Source: Clostridia bacterium (GTDB lineage Bacteria > Bacillota > Clostridia > Christensenellales > Aristaeellaceae). Taken from it: 19,172 nt of DNA. Position numbers and translations under genes: made by a program. The stretch's first letter is position 1. The number at the start of each line of letters is the position of its first letter. The notes below the pieces were generated by a model. That model did no database searches. It was not told the origin of the DNA and saw nothing but the letters and a program-made list of their open reading frames with translations. Location of the stretch: the NCBI GenBank assembly GCA_030526935.1, contig JAUNBY010000018.1:1-19172 (forward strand), read 5' to 3'. This document shows, piece by piece, positions 1 through 6,283 of the stretch.

Positions 1-53
1 ATCGTTCCAACGTTTACGTGCGGCTTGTTACGCTCAAACTTTGCCTTTGCCAT
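1..53 (-). CDS. tuf: Translation elongation factor EF-Tu, N-terminal fragment
   Basis: Only the first 17 codons and two bases of the 18th lie in the window; the gene runs off the left edge. Reading the minus strand from the ATG at 53 gives MAKAKFERNKPHVNVGT, the nearly invariant N-terminus of bacterial EF-Tu, ending just where the G-domain begins. EF-Tu is the GTPase that delivers aminoacyl-tRNA to the ribosome. A GGGAGG Shine-Dalgarno sequence (complement of about 65-70) precedes the ATG. It lies 34 nt downstream of a tRNA-Gly gene on the same strand and is probably transcribed with it from the promoter at 191-219. Identity is secure despite the short length, because this N-terminus is diagnostic; completeness of the gene cannot be judged. 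Confidence 0.93.
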   Translation of the reverse strand, partial: MAKAKFERNKPHVNVGT

Positions 54-87
54 GGTTATTTAGTCCTCCCTATTTTGTGGTTAAAAA

Positions 88-161
88 TGGAGCGGGTGAT
101 GGGAATCGAACCCACGTGATCAGCTTGGGAAGCTGGGGCTCTGCCATTGAGCTACACCCGC
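88..161 (-). tRNA. tRNA-Gly (anticodon CCC)
   Basis: The minus strand folds into a full cloverleaf: acceptor GCGGGTG/CACCCGC, D stem GCTC/GAGC, anticodon arm CCAGC-TTCCCAA-GCTGA, T arm GTGGG-TTCGATT-CCCAT, discriminator T and an encoded CCA end. The loop TTCCCAA puts CCC at positions 34-36, so the tRNA reads GGG glycine codons. The first anticodon-stem pair is a C27-A43 mismatch where U-A is usual. The 3' end is 34 nt from the tuf start codon, an arrangement like the tRNA-tufB operon of enterobacteria, so tRNA and EF-Tu mRNA probably come from one primary transcript that is then processed. Confidence 0.96.
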
Positions 162-163
162 GC

Positions 164-182
164 GTATGTCGAATCAACATAC
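164..182 (-). other. Leader hairpin upstream of tRNA-Gly
   Basis: Arms GTATGT (164-169) and ACATAC (177-182) are perfect inverse complements around a 7-nt loop, ending two bases before the tRNA 5' end. In the minus-strand transcript this forms a 6-bp hairpin in the short leader between the promoter and the mature tRNA. It could assist processing, but no function is shown. Confidence 0.4.
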
Positions 183-190
183 CGACAAGT

Positions 191-219
191 ATTTTAAACC
201 ATTTCCGGCGTTTTGTCAA
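191..219 (-). promoter_or_regulatory. Sigma-A promoter for tRNA-Gly/tuf
   Basis: On the minus strand TTGACA (214-219) is followed after exactly 17 bp by TAAAAT (191-196), a near-consensus housekeeping promoter. Transcription should begin near 184, about 22 nt before the tRNA 5' end. Its strength suits a tRNA-EF-Tu operon. The remaining stretch up to 373 shows nothing I can support. Confidence 0.85.
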
Positions 220-373
220 CAACAAAAAAAGCATAAAACGGCACTAAATAGTAAATTCTTAGCGACATTCCCGGTGACGCGCGTATTTTTTACGGACGAA
301 CGGCATTATTTCGGCTGCTATATACTTATCTGCCATCCGCTCATTTGCGCGATAATCCAAGCATAATTCACGA

Positions 374-413
374 TGTGGGCGAAGGTCGCCTGAAACGCGC
401 GCCTCCGCCCACA
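374..413 (-). terminator. Terminator-like hairpin after the flavoprotein gene, no U tract
   Basis: TGTGGGCG (374-381) pairs with CGCCCACA (406-413), extended by three more pairs after one A-C mismatch. The stem begins 10 nt beyond the stop codon of the flavoprotein gene at 423. No T-run follows on the minus strand, so it may be a protective 3' hairpin or a Rho-assisted stop rather than a classical intrinsic terminator. Confidence 0.5.
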
Positions 414-422
414 ATAAACAAC

Positions 423-2411
423 TTATCCGACGGCTTTGGTCAGGGCGTCGTTTACGGCGTCCTTAAAGCCATACAGCGTGTTGGATGCGCTTGTCACGAC
501 GTCTATGTCAAGGCTCTGCTTTTCGACTACGGACTCGCAGTAGCTGGGAAGCGCGACGCCTCCGATAGCCGCGGTTTCGGAGTGACTGACGACCTCGACG
601 CCGACTATCCTTCCGCCCTCGACGCTCACGCTCACGGTAATGGGTCCGCCGAAACCGGTTCCGACGCCTTCGTATGTTCCGTCCTTGTATTCGCCAGAGA
701 CGATTTCATCCGCGATTTCCTGTTCGTCCTCGCCCTGCCAGACGCTTACGGGTTCGTCGGAACTTGTAAACTCGCCTCTGGCGCGAGCGGCGGCGTTTTG
801 TCCGGCAAGGCGTCCGAATACCATGGTTTCGCCAAGGTTGCCGGAGCCGTTGTACATATCGCAGAATATGGAACCCAGCTCTCCCGCGGAGAAGAGTCCT
901 TCAATGGGATAACCCTCGACGTTTATAACCTGCGCGTCCTTATTGCGGCGCGGGCCTCCCATGGTGTTGAAATAGGTCGGTCCGATCTTAAGGGCATAGA
1001 ACGGGCCGGTCTTCACGGGGCGCATGGTGCTGAACGGACGGCCGTAATCGGCGTCCTCTCCGGCGTCATAGCGCTTGTTGTAAGCGGCGATTGAGGCTAC
1101 GAACGCTTCGGTGCTGAAATCGGGGGCGTCCTTGCCGCCGTTTGAATCGCGTATCGCCTGAGCCAATTCCTCGAGCGTATCTCCCACAAGAACCTCGCCG
1201 CTGGCTATCTCATCTACATAGCCGTCGGAGAAGGTGCCCACCATCTTTGTCGACAGCTGATCCGCGTCATGAACCACGTATGACGGAAGCGGCATGGGCG
1301 TTGAAATCCAGCGTCCTCCTATATCTATGCGGCCATGGCGGTTTTCAGCGGCTTCGTTCATAAAGCGGCTTCCGCCAAGGCCAACGATTACGCCTAGAGT
1401 CGCCGTGGGTCCGCCAAGGCCTACGGTTGACAGGGCGGGGTTTTTGTATATCCAGGAGAAGCCGGCGCTGTTGCTCATATGCCAAAGATCCGCGCCTACG
1501 CCCATCGCCATCTTTACGCCGTCGCCGTCGTTGTAAAGACCCGCGCGCTGATGAACGTAAGGCTGTTGCAGATAGCTGGAAACCATTTCCTTGTTGTGCT
1601 CAAAGCCGCCGGTTGCAAGTACGACGCCGCCGTTAGCCTTGACGTTAAGGCGCTTGCCGTCTTTTTCTATGACCGCGCCGATTACGACGCCCTGTGAGTC
1701 GGCGATGAGCTTTCTTCCGGGGGCTTCGCTCCAGACCTCTATTTCCGGACGCGCCTGTACCGCGGCCTGGCAAAGATTATAATAACTGCGGTCAAAGCGG
1801 GTACCGCTGGCGGTAAGGCAGAGACAATGCTTGCCCGACTCATATTCGGGGAATTCATGCCAGCAATATACATAACCTTTGCGGCCGAGACCCCACGGGT
1901 TTTCCCATTCCGTCCAATTGTTCACGGTTCCGGGCATGTTTTCCATAAAGGCCGTCGGATGTTCAACGGGGCAGATCAGTTCGGGATCGCCTCCCATAAC
2001 GCGGGTCATCCAGTCGAAGTTTTCGGCGCAACCTTCGCAGTACGCGCGAACGGCTTCGTCGTCCCAGTTGTTGAACTTGCCCATGAGCGTTGTGAGATAG
2101 GTATAGAGTTCGTCAGGGTTGTCAGTCGCCATTATAAACTGTCCTGAAGCCTGAGTGTTTCCGCCCTCCAGACCCTCCGGGGCCTTATCGGTCAAAAGCA
2201 CTTTCGCACCGCCCTCATATGCCGCTACCGCCGCGTTCGCGCCCGCGCCGCCATAGCCGAGGACGACTACGTCGTATTCCGCGTCCCAAGCGATTGTTTC
2301 ATTCGGGGCGGATTGAGCCATGACGTTTCCGGTAATCGCGGCGCCGGCAAGCGTGATAGCGCCGGCCGCGGTACCCTTCAAAAAGTTCCTTCTGCTTATC
2401 TTTTTACCCAT
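423..2411 (-). CDS. Tat-exported FAD-dependent reductase with C-terminal FMN-binding domain
   Basis: 662-residue flavoprotein of the fumarate reductase/flavocytochrome c superfamily (FAD_binding_2). Residues 6-12 (SRRNFLK) form a twin-arginine signal with likely cleavage after VMA (residue 32), so it is exported folded. A GYGGAG dinucleotide-binding motif lies near residues 52-57; residues 575-662 resemble an FMN_bind domain. The usual SGAT covalent-FMN motif is altered to TSAS within DVVTSASNT (637-645), leaving Ser643 as a possible acceptor. The fumarate reductase catalytic His (HTMGG) is Asn482 (NTMGG) and the NRLGG arginine region reads NGSGNLGE, so it is probably not a fumarate reductase; the acceptor is unknown. 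I chose the ATG at 2411, not one 36 nt upstream, because GGAGGG lies 7 nt before it and the Tat signal starts there. It follows the DUF2148 gene by 42 nt. Confidence 0.88.
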   Translation of the reverse strand: MGKKISRRNFLKGTAAGAITLAGAAITGNVMAQSAPNETIAWDAEYDVVVLGYGGAGANAAVAAYEGGAKVLLTDKAPEGLEGGNTQASGQFIMATDNPDELYTYLTTLMGKFNNWDDEAVRAYCEGCAENFDWMTRVMGGDPELICPVEHPTAFMENMPGTVNNWTEWENPWGLGRKGYVYCWHEFPEYESGKHCLCLTASGTRFDRSYYNLCQAAVQARPEIEVWSEAPGRKLIADSQGVVIGAVIEKDGKRLNVKANGGVVLATGGFEHNKEMVSSYLQQPYVHQRAGLYNDGDGVKMAMGVGADLWHMSNSAGFSWIYKNPALSTVGLGGPTATLGVIVGLGGSRFMNEAAENRHGRIDIGGRWISTPMPLPSYVVHDADQLSTKMVGTFSDGYVDEIASGEVLVGDTLEELAQAIRDSNGGKDAPDFSTEAFVASIAAYNKRYDAGEDADYGRPFSTMRPVKTGPFYALKIGPTYFNTMGGPRRNKDAQVINVEGYPIEGLFSAGELGSIFCDMYNGSGNLGETMVFGRLAGQNAAARARGEFTSSDEPVSVWQGEDEQEIADEIVSGEYKDGTYEGVGTGFGGPITVSVSVEGGRIVGVEVVSHSETAAIGGVALPSYCESVVEKQSLDIDVVTSASNTLYGFKDAVNDALTKAVG

Positions 2412-2453
2412 GTGAAATCCCTCCGTTCTTTTTGTGGTAGTCCTCAACCTGCC

Positions 2454-2987
2454 TTACTTGCGATCAAAGAAAGGGTTTTTACCCTTGACCGAAAGCGGTA
2501 TGCCCATAGCGATTTTGACCTCGGGAGGCATCATGCCGAGCGACAGCGCGGCTTTCCCGATGGAGAACATTATCCTGTTGTCTACGCGGTCGTCGGATAT
2601 AATCGATACGGCGCTTCCAAGGGCTATACCCAAATCCATAGCGTCGTAAACGCACGTGCCATTGGCTTGTTCACAGGCGGCGCAGTTTTCGTGATGACAG
2701 TATCCGCACGCGGCGTTGAGACCGCGTTTGGATTCTATGGTTCCGATTAGCACGACGGCGTCGGATGAACGCACGTTTTGCGCGTCGCGCTTGAAAGACG
2801 CAAGTCCATAGACGGCGTTAAGCCTGTCCATTTCGTCGGCGATGGCGTTAAGTTCTTCGGCGTTTACGACGCAGGTGTGAATATTGTCGATTCCGCGCGT
2901 CTTGGGCGCGGTTCTGGCGGCAGTGCAGGCGCGTGACGCGGTGCGCATTATGCAATCCATTTCCAGCGTTTTTGAATCAAGTATCAT
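2454..2987 (-). CDS. DUF2148 ferredoxin-domain protein
   Basis: 177-residue cytoplasmic protein resembling the DUF2148 family (COG4739, 'uncharacterised protein containing a ferredoxin domain'). The diagnostic part is a cysteine cluster, CGYCHHENCAAC, followed by a further Cys, which can hold an iron-sulfur cluster; the C-terminal half has the glycine-rich IALGSAVS and MGIPLSVKGKNPFF segments I associate with this family. An AGGAGG ribosome site six bases before the ATG fixes the start. It is the first gene of an apparent operon with the exported flavoprotein, suggesting a role in electron supply or redox maturation; that role is inferred from position. No convincing promoter was found directly upstream, so read-through past the hairpin at 3044-3070 is possible. 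Confidence 0.82.
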   Translation of the reverse strand: MILDSKTLEMDCIMRTASRACTAARTAPKTRGIDNIHTCVVNAEELNAIADEMDRLNAVYGLASFKRDAQNVRSSDAVVLIGTIESKRGLNAACGYCHHENCAACEQANGTCVYDAMDLGIALGSAVSIISDDRVDNRIMFSIGKAALSLGMMPPEVKIAMGIPLSVKGKNPFFDRK

Positions 2988-3043
2988 GATATCCTCCTTA
3001 ATATATTCCGGCGTTTTCCGGTGTTGCGCGCAATATGGATTAA

Positions 3044-3070
3044 AATGGCAAAGCTGTCCGCTTTGCCATT
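3044..3070 (-). terminator. Intrinsic terminator of the LCP-NUDIX unit
   Basis: AATGGCAAAG (3044-3053) and CTTTGCCATT (3061-3070) form a perfect 10-bp stem with a 7-nt loop. On the minus strand the stem ends CATT and continues TTAATC, giving a short U-rich tail. It starts 8 nt past the NUDIX stop codon. A 10-bp palindrome, TTGCGCGCAA, follows at 3024-3033. Confidence 0.7.
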
Positions 3071-3077
3071 ATCAGCG

Positions 3078-3608
3078 TTATTTAATATTTGCGGTTTGCC
3101 TTACGACGCGCTCGAATACGTTTCTGTAGTCGTACAACCTGTCGATTACGGGGCGGGCTACGAAGCCGTTGGCTATCATATTTTCAAGCTCGCGCATCGT
3201 CACCCATTTGCAATCTACGGTTTCGCCGGGTTGGAGCCTTATCCCGGACAAATCCACGTCGCGCCTGAATATATAGGTATCCAGAAAGGCGTGTTTTTCG
3301 CGGCGCATATATATGAGTTTCAGGCTTTCGGGAAGGGCTTCGATTCCGGTCTCCTCGAAGAGTTCCCTGGCGGCGGCGACATCGGAGCGCTCGCCGGACA
3401 GCGCGCTTCCGCCGGTGTTCTCCCACTTGCCGGGATAGGTTTCCTTGGATTCATCCCTGAGGGTGAGAAGTATCCTTCCCCGCGAATCGACCGTCCACAC
3501 CTCGACGATTATGTGGTACTCACCGGGATTCAGATCGTTCGGGTCGCAACGCTCCCGCGTCTTATTCAGGGGTTTTCTGTTCTTGTCGTATAAATCCCAT
3601 AGCTCCAT
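3078..3608 (-). CDS. NUDIX hydrolase (isopentenyl-diphosphate isomerase-like subgroup)
   Basis: 176-residue single-domain NUDIX protein. The full catalytic Nudix box is visible as GSALSGE, seven residues, then REL-FEETGI, matching GX5EX7REUXEEXGU with all metal-binding glutamates present. Such enzymes hydrolyse a nucleoside diphosphate linked to another moiety, using Mg or Mn. The opening MELWDLYDKNRKPL and the following VWTVDSRGRILLTLR and YPGKWENTGG segments are typical of the Nudix subgroup annotated as IPP-isomerase-like in Firmicutes; the true substrate cannot be read from sequence. GGAGGG lies 6 nt before the ATG. It starts 24 nt after the LCP gene at 3633-4940 and probably shares its transcript, ending at the 3044-3070 hairpin. 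Confidence 0.9.
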   Translation of the reverse strand: MELWDLYDKNRKPLNKTRERCDPNDLNPGEYHIIVEVWTVDSRGRILLTLRDESKETYPGKWENTGGSALSGERSDVAAARELFEETGIEALPESLKLIYMRREKHAFLDTYIFRRDVDLSGIRLQPGETVDCKWVTMRELENMIANGFVARPVIDRLYDYRNVFERVVRQTANIK

Positions 3609-3632
3609 AATCGTCCCTCCGTAATCCGGGGT

Positions 3633-4940
3633 TTATTTTTCGTATATAAAGGTGTACAGAAGCTGCTTGTTGGCTTCGAAGTCGCAGTCGTAAAGGGCGG
3701 AGGTTCCGTTTCTCGTCTCGCTTACGAAGGTTCCCTTGCCTGGTATACGCCCGTCCATGTCTACCTGCGAGGCGCCGTTTTTGATGACGGTCGTAGCTAT
3801 GCCTACGGCGCTGAGCATATTGATATTGGTTTTGATCTCTCCCCACATGGAGGTCGCTATCTGCATTATCTGTATGGCCGACGCATTGTCCTTGACCCCT
3901 TTGAGCACCGAGTTCAAAAGCGTCCTCTGGCGGTTTACGCGCTCATAGTCGCCCGCGCCAACGTGACGGATTCGCGCGTAGCCAAGCGCCTGAATGCCCG
4001 TAAGCAGCGTATCGGGGCCGAAGGTCTTGAGCATGAGGCTCTCCTTGTTTTCAAGATACCACTGTTGATCGTAGCCCGCGATTCTGGCATGCTGGCCGAG
4101 GGATTCGTTTACCTGCTCCATTTCTGCCTGCGTTATATCGATCTTGACGCCTCCCAATATGTCGATGACCTTTTGGAAGCTCGCGAAGTTGACGAGAACG
4201 TACTCGGTGATGTTCATGCCGAACAATTCGTTGACCGTCTTTATCGTGAGCTCTATGCCGCCGTAGTAGCTGGCGGAGTTTATTTTGGCGGTCCTCTGTT
4301 TGCCGTTTTTCTGCGTGATGGGAACGACAAGGTCGCGCATTATCGACACGAGTTTCACGCGCCCGTCGTTTACGTTTATGGACGCTATTATTATGGTATC
4401 GGTTCTGGACACGTTATTGAGGTTTCTCGTGTCGCTTCCGAGGAGCAGTATATTTCTCCATTCGCTTGGCAGCCCTTCTGTCACGGCCAAAGCGGAGGTA
4501 TCGACCGTTTCGGAGGAGACCAGGGCTTCCAGATCCGGATTGGCGTCGATAAGGTCGTCAATAGATTCTACCGATCCCGTCGCCGACGTAGTGGTCGTGG
4601 TCGTCGTTTGTGCCACAGTCGTGACAGCATTCGCGGCGGTGCTCGTGCCGTCTGAACCGTCAACGGTGCTCGCGGACGTAGTCGATGTAGTGACGGGGTT
4701 TGCCGCGACTACATTCACTGAATCACTAAGCTCGGGCGAGAGCGTGACGCTCGGGATCACGACGCCCGTCGACTGGACGATATTGCTCGTCGGGGTAAAA
4801 GTCGAGGATGGCCGGGCGTTCCTGTTCGTTATCATGACGCCTACAAGCACACATAATACAACCACGACCGTGAGAAAAGCGTAAAACCTGCCGGTGACGC
4901 GCAGCCGGCGTCTCCTTTTCCTTTGATAGCGATTATTCAT
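3633..4940 (-). CDS. LytR-CpsA-Psr (LCP) family glycopolymer transferase, copy 1
   Basis: 435-residue membrane-anchored LCP protein. Layout: a basic cytoplasmic N-terminus (KRKRRRRLR type), one transmembrane helix near residues 18-40, a Thr/Ser-rich low-complexity linker to about residue 150 including a run of threonines, then the extracellular LCP domain. Family signatures are GSDTR, RTDTIIIASIN, VKLVSIMRDL, KINSASYYGG, a LGGVKIDI strand and GYARIRH...DYERVNRQR, including the Asp and Arg residues that bind pyrophosphate and metal. LCP enzymes attach undecaprenyl-linked polymers (teichoic acid, capsule) to peptidoglycan. TAGGAG precedes the ATG by about 10 nt. It has its own promoter (4973-5001), is followed by the NUDIX gene, and closely resembles the next LCP gene. 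Confidence 0.92.
   Translation of the reverse strand: MNNRYQRKRRRRLRVTGRFYAFLTVVVVLCVLVGVMITNRNARPSSTFTPTSNIVQSTGVVIPSVTLSPELSDSVNVVAANPVTTSTTSASTVDGSDGTSTAANAVTTVAQTTTTTTTSATGSVESIDDLIDANPDLEALVSSETVDTSALAVTEGLPSEWRNILLLGSDTRNLNNVSRTDTIIIASINVNDGRVKLVSIMRDLVVPITQKNGKQRTAKINSASYYGGIELTIKTVNELFGMNITEYVLVNFASFQKVIDILGGVKIDITQAEMEQVNESLGQHARIAGYDQQWYLENKESLMLKTFGPDTLLTGIQALGYARIRHVGAGDYERVNRQRTLLNSVLKGVKDNASAIQIMQIATSMWGEIKTNINMLSAVGIATTVIKNGASQVDMDGRIPGKGTFVSETRNGTSALYDCDFEANKQLLYTFIYEK
3985..4031 (-). repeat. 47-bp exact repeat, copy in LCP gene 1
   Basis: These 47 bases are identical to 5413-5459 in the second LCP gene and encode the LKTFGPDTLLTGIQAL region. Third-codon positions match as well, although neighbouring sequence differs at many synonymous sites. 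It reflects duplication and possibly later gene conversion. Confidence 0.85.
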
Positions 4941-4972
4941 AGCGCGATGCTCCTAACGGGTTTTTGTAGTTT

Positions 4973-5001
4973 ATTATACCGCCATAAATGATATTTTGCA
5001 A
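4973..5001 (-). promoter_or_regulatory. Promoter of LCP copy 1/NUDIX
   Basis: On the minus strand TTGCAA (4996-5001) and TATAAT (4973-4978) are 17 bp apart; the -10 is consensus and the -35 matches 4 of 6. Transcription would start near 4966, about 26 nt before the ATG at 4940. This separates LCP copy 1 from the upstream glgB-LCP copy 2 unit. Confidence 0.7.
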
Positions 5002-5014
5002 TCATCATAGCGTT

Positions 5015-5029
5015 ATAAAGTGCATTTTA
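5015..5029. promoter_or_regulatory. Shared 15-bp motif ATAAAGTGCATTTTA, copy 1
   Basis: This 15-mer lies between the two LCP genes and recurs exactly at 8422-8436, before the peptidoglycan-binding gene. Its core AAAGTGCATTTT is an imperfect palindrome around TGCA, as expected of an operator. The same 12-bp core also occurs inside the ABC ATPase gene at 15036-15047, which weakens the case. Confidence 0.3.
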
Positions 5030-5060
5030 CGCACACGTTTTCAACTCAATCTTTCCGGTT

Positions 5061-6278
5061 CTATTTCTCATATATAAAGGTATATAAAAGTTGTTTGTTG
5101 GCCTCGAAATCGCAGTCGTAAAGCGCGGAGACTCCGCCTCTCAGTTCGCTTACGAACGTATCTTTTCCGGGTATGCGACCTTCCATGTCTATCTCGGTCG
5201 CGCCGTTTTTTATAACGGTCGCCGCGATTCCAACGGCGCTCAACATATCGACATTGGTCGTGAATTCTCCCCACATCGACGTCGCTATCTGCATTATCTG
5301 GATGGCGGAGGCGTCGTCCTTGACGGATTTCAAAATGCTGTTGAGCAGGCGCCTCTGGCGGTTCACGCGTTCGTAGTCGCTGGCGCCGACGTGGCGTATG
5401 CGCGCGTAGCCCAGCGCCTGAATGCCCGTAAGCAGCGTATCGGGGCCGAAGGTCTTGAGTATGAGGCTTTCCTTGTTTTCGAGATACCAATCCTGATCAT
5501 AGCCCGCGATCTCGGCGTTCTTACCTATGGTGGCGTTTATCTCATCCATCTCATCCTGAGTTACGTCCACCTTTACGCCTCCCAGTATATCGACCACCTT
5601 TTGGAAGCTGGAAAAGTTGACGAGCACGTATTCCGTTATGTTCATGCCAAACAGTTCGTTTATGGTCTTTATCGTCATCTCGATTCCGCCGTAATAACAG
5701 GCGGAATTTATCTTTATATTGCTCTGCTGGCCGTTTCTCGTTATCGGAACGACAAGGTCGCGCATTATCGAAACGAGCTTCACGCGACCGTCGTTTACGT
5801 TTATGGAAGCGATTATTATGGTATCGGTGTGATTGAGCTTGCTCAGATCCCGCGTATCGCTTCCGAGAAGCAGTATGTTCCTCCATTCCTCGGACAGCCC
5901 CTGAGTAACCGAGAGAGCAGAGGTATCGACGGTTTCGGAGGACACGAGAGGCTCCAGATTGGGGTCGGACTGAAGCATTTCGTCTATGGATAACGTCTCG
6001 CCCGTAGTAGCAGTGGACGCGCCCTGTCCGGCGGACGATTCGTCCGCCGCGGTCGTGGGGCTTGCTGCGGCGTCGGCCGACGGCTGGGCGGTCGCGACTG
6101 GCGCGACCGTTTCCGTCGGTTGAGCCGCGCCGGTCGGGGCGAAGGTGTCGGATGGCGACGCGTTTTGGTTTATAATCACGACGACGGCTACTGCCAGTGC
6201 GACGACAACCGTTAAAAAGGCATAAAACCTTCCCTTGACGCGAAATCTGCGCCTTCTCCTCTGATTGCGTTTGTTCAT
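5061..6278 (-). CDS. LytR-CpsA-Psr (LCP) family glycopolymer transferase, copy 2
   Basis: 405-residue LCP protein with the same build as copy 1: MNKRNQRRRRRF basic start, one membrane helix, a Thr/Ala/Pro-rich linker of different sequence, and a catalytic domain that by eye matches copy 1 at roughly four residues in five, down to the shared C-terminus (QLLYTFIYEK). Conserved motifs GSDTR, HTDTIIIASIN, SIMRDL, KINSACYYGG and DYERVNRQR are intact. An ATG 39 nt upstream at 6317 exists, but it lies inside glgB and adds residues absent from copy 1; I prefer 6278, five bases after the glgB stop, with a modest AGAGGA site in the last glgB codons. The layout implies translational coupling to the branching enzyme. 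It likely transfers a wall glycopolymer; the acceptor and donor are unknown. Confidence 0.92.
   Translation of the reverse strand: MNKRNQRRRRRFRVKGRFYAFLTVVVALAVAVVVIINQNASPSDTFAPTGAAQPTETVAPVATAQPSADAAASPTTAADESSAGQGASTATTGETLSIDEMLQSDPNLEPLVSSETVDTSALSVTQGLSEEWRNILLLGSDTRDLSKLNHTDTIIIASINVNDGRVKLVSIMRDLVVPITRNGQQSNIKINSACYYGGIEMTIKTINELFGMNITEYVLVNFSSFQKVVDILGGVKVDVTQDEMDEINATIGKNAEIAGYDQDWYLENKESLILKTFGPDTLLTGIQALGYARIRHVGASDYERVNRQRRLLNSILKSVKDDASAIQIMQIATSMWGEFTTNVDMLSAVGIAATVIKNGATEIDMEGRIPGKDTFVSELRGGVSALYDCDFEANKQLLYTFIYEK
5413..5459 (-). repeat. 47-bp exact repeat, copy in LCP gene 2
   Basis: Exact counterpart of 3985-4031, in the same orientation and 1428 bp away. Recombination between the two copies could delete the intervening DNA and fuse the paralogues. 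Confidence 0.85.
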
Positions 6279-6283
6279 ATGAC

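Noticed and set aside
423..2447. Longer start for the flavoprotein, 12 codons upstream (ATG at 2447)
   Set aside because: The ATG at 2411 has GGAGGG at ideal spacing and begins directly with the Tat signal; the upstream extension adds a non-signal stretch.
3000..3005. TATATT as a -10 box for the DUF2148 operon
   Set aside because: It is only about 2 bp from the ribosome site and lacks a -35 at proper spacing, so it would give no usable leader.
3184..5490. Basic, Arg-rich frames antisense to or out of frame with the NUDIX and LCP genes
   Set aside because: They are GC-driven shadow frames with low-complexity Arg-rich translations and no ribosome sites; the LCP and NUDIX readings carry complete family motifs.
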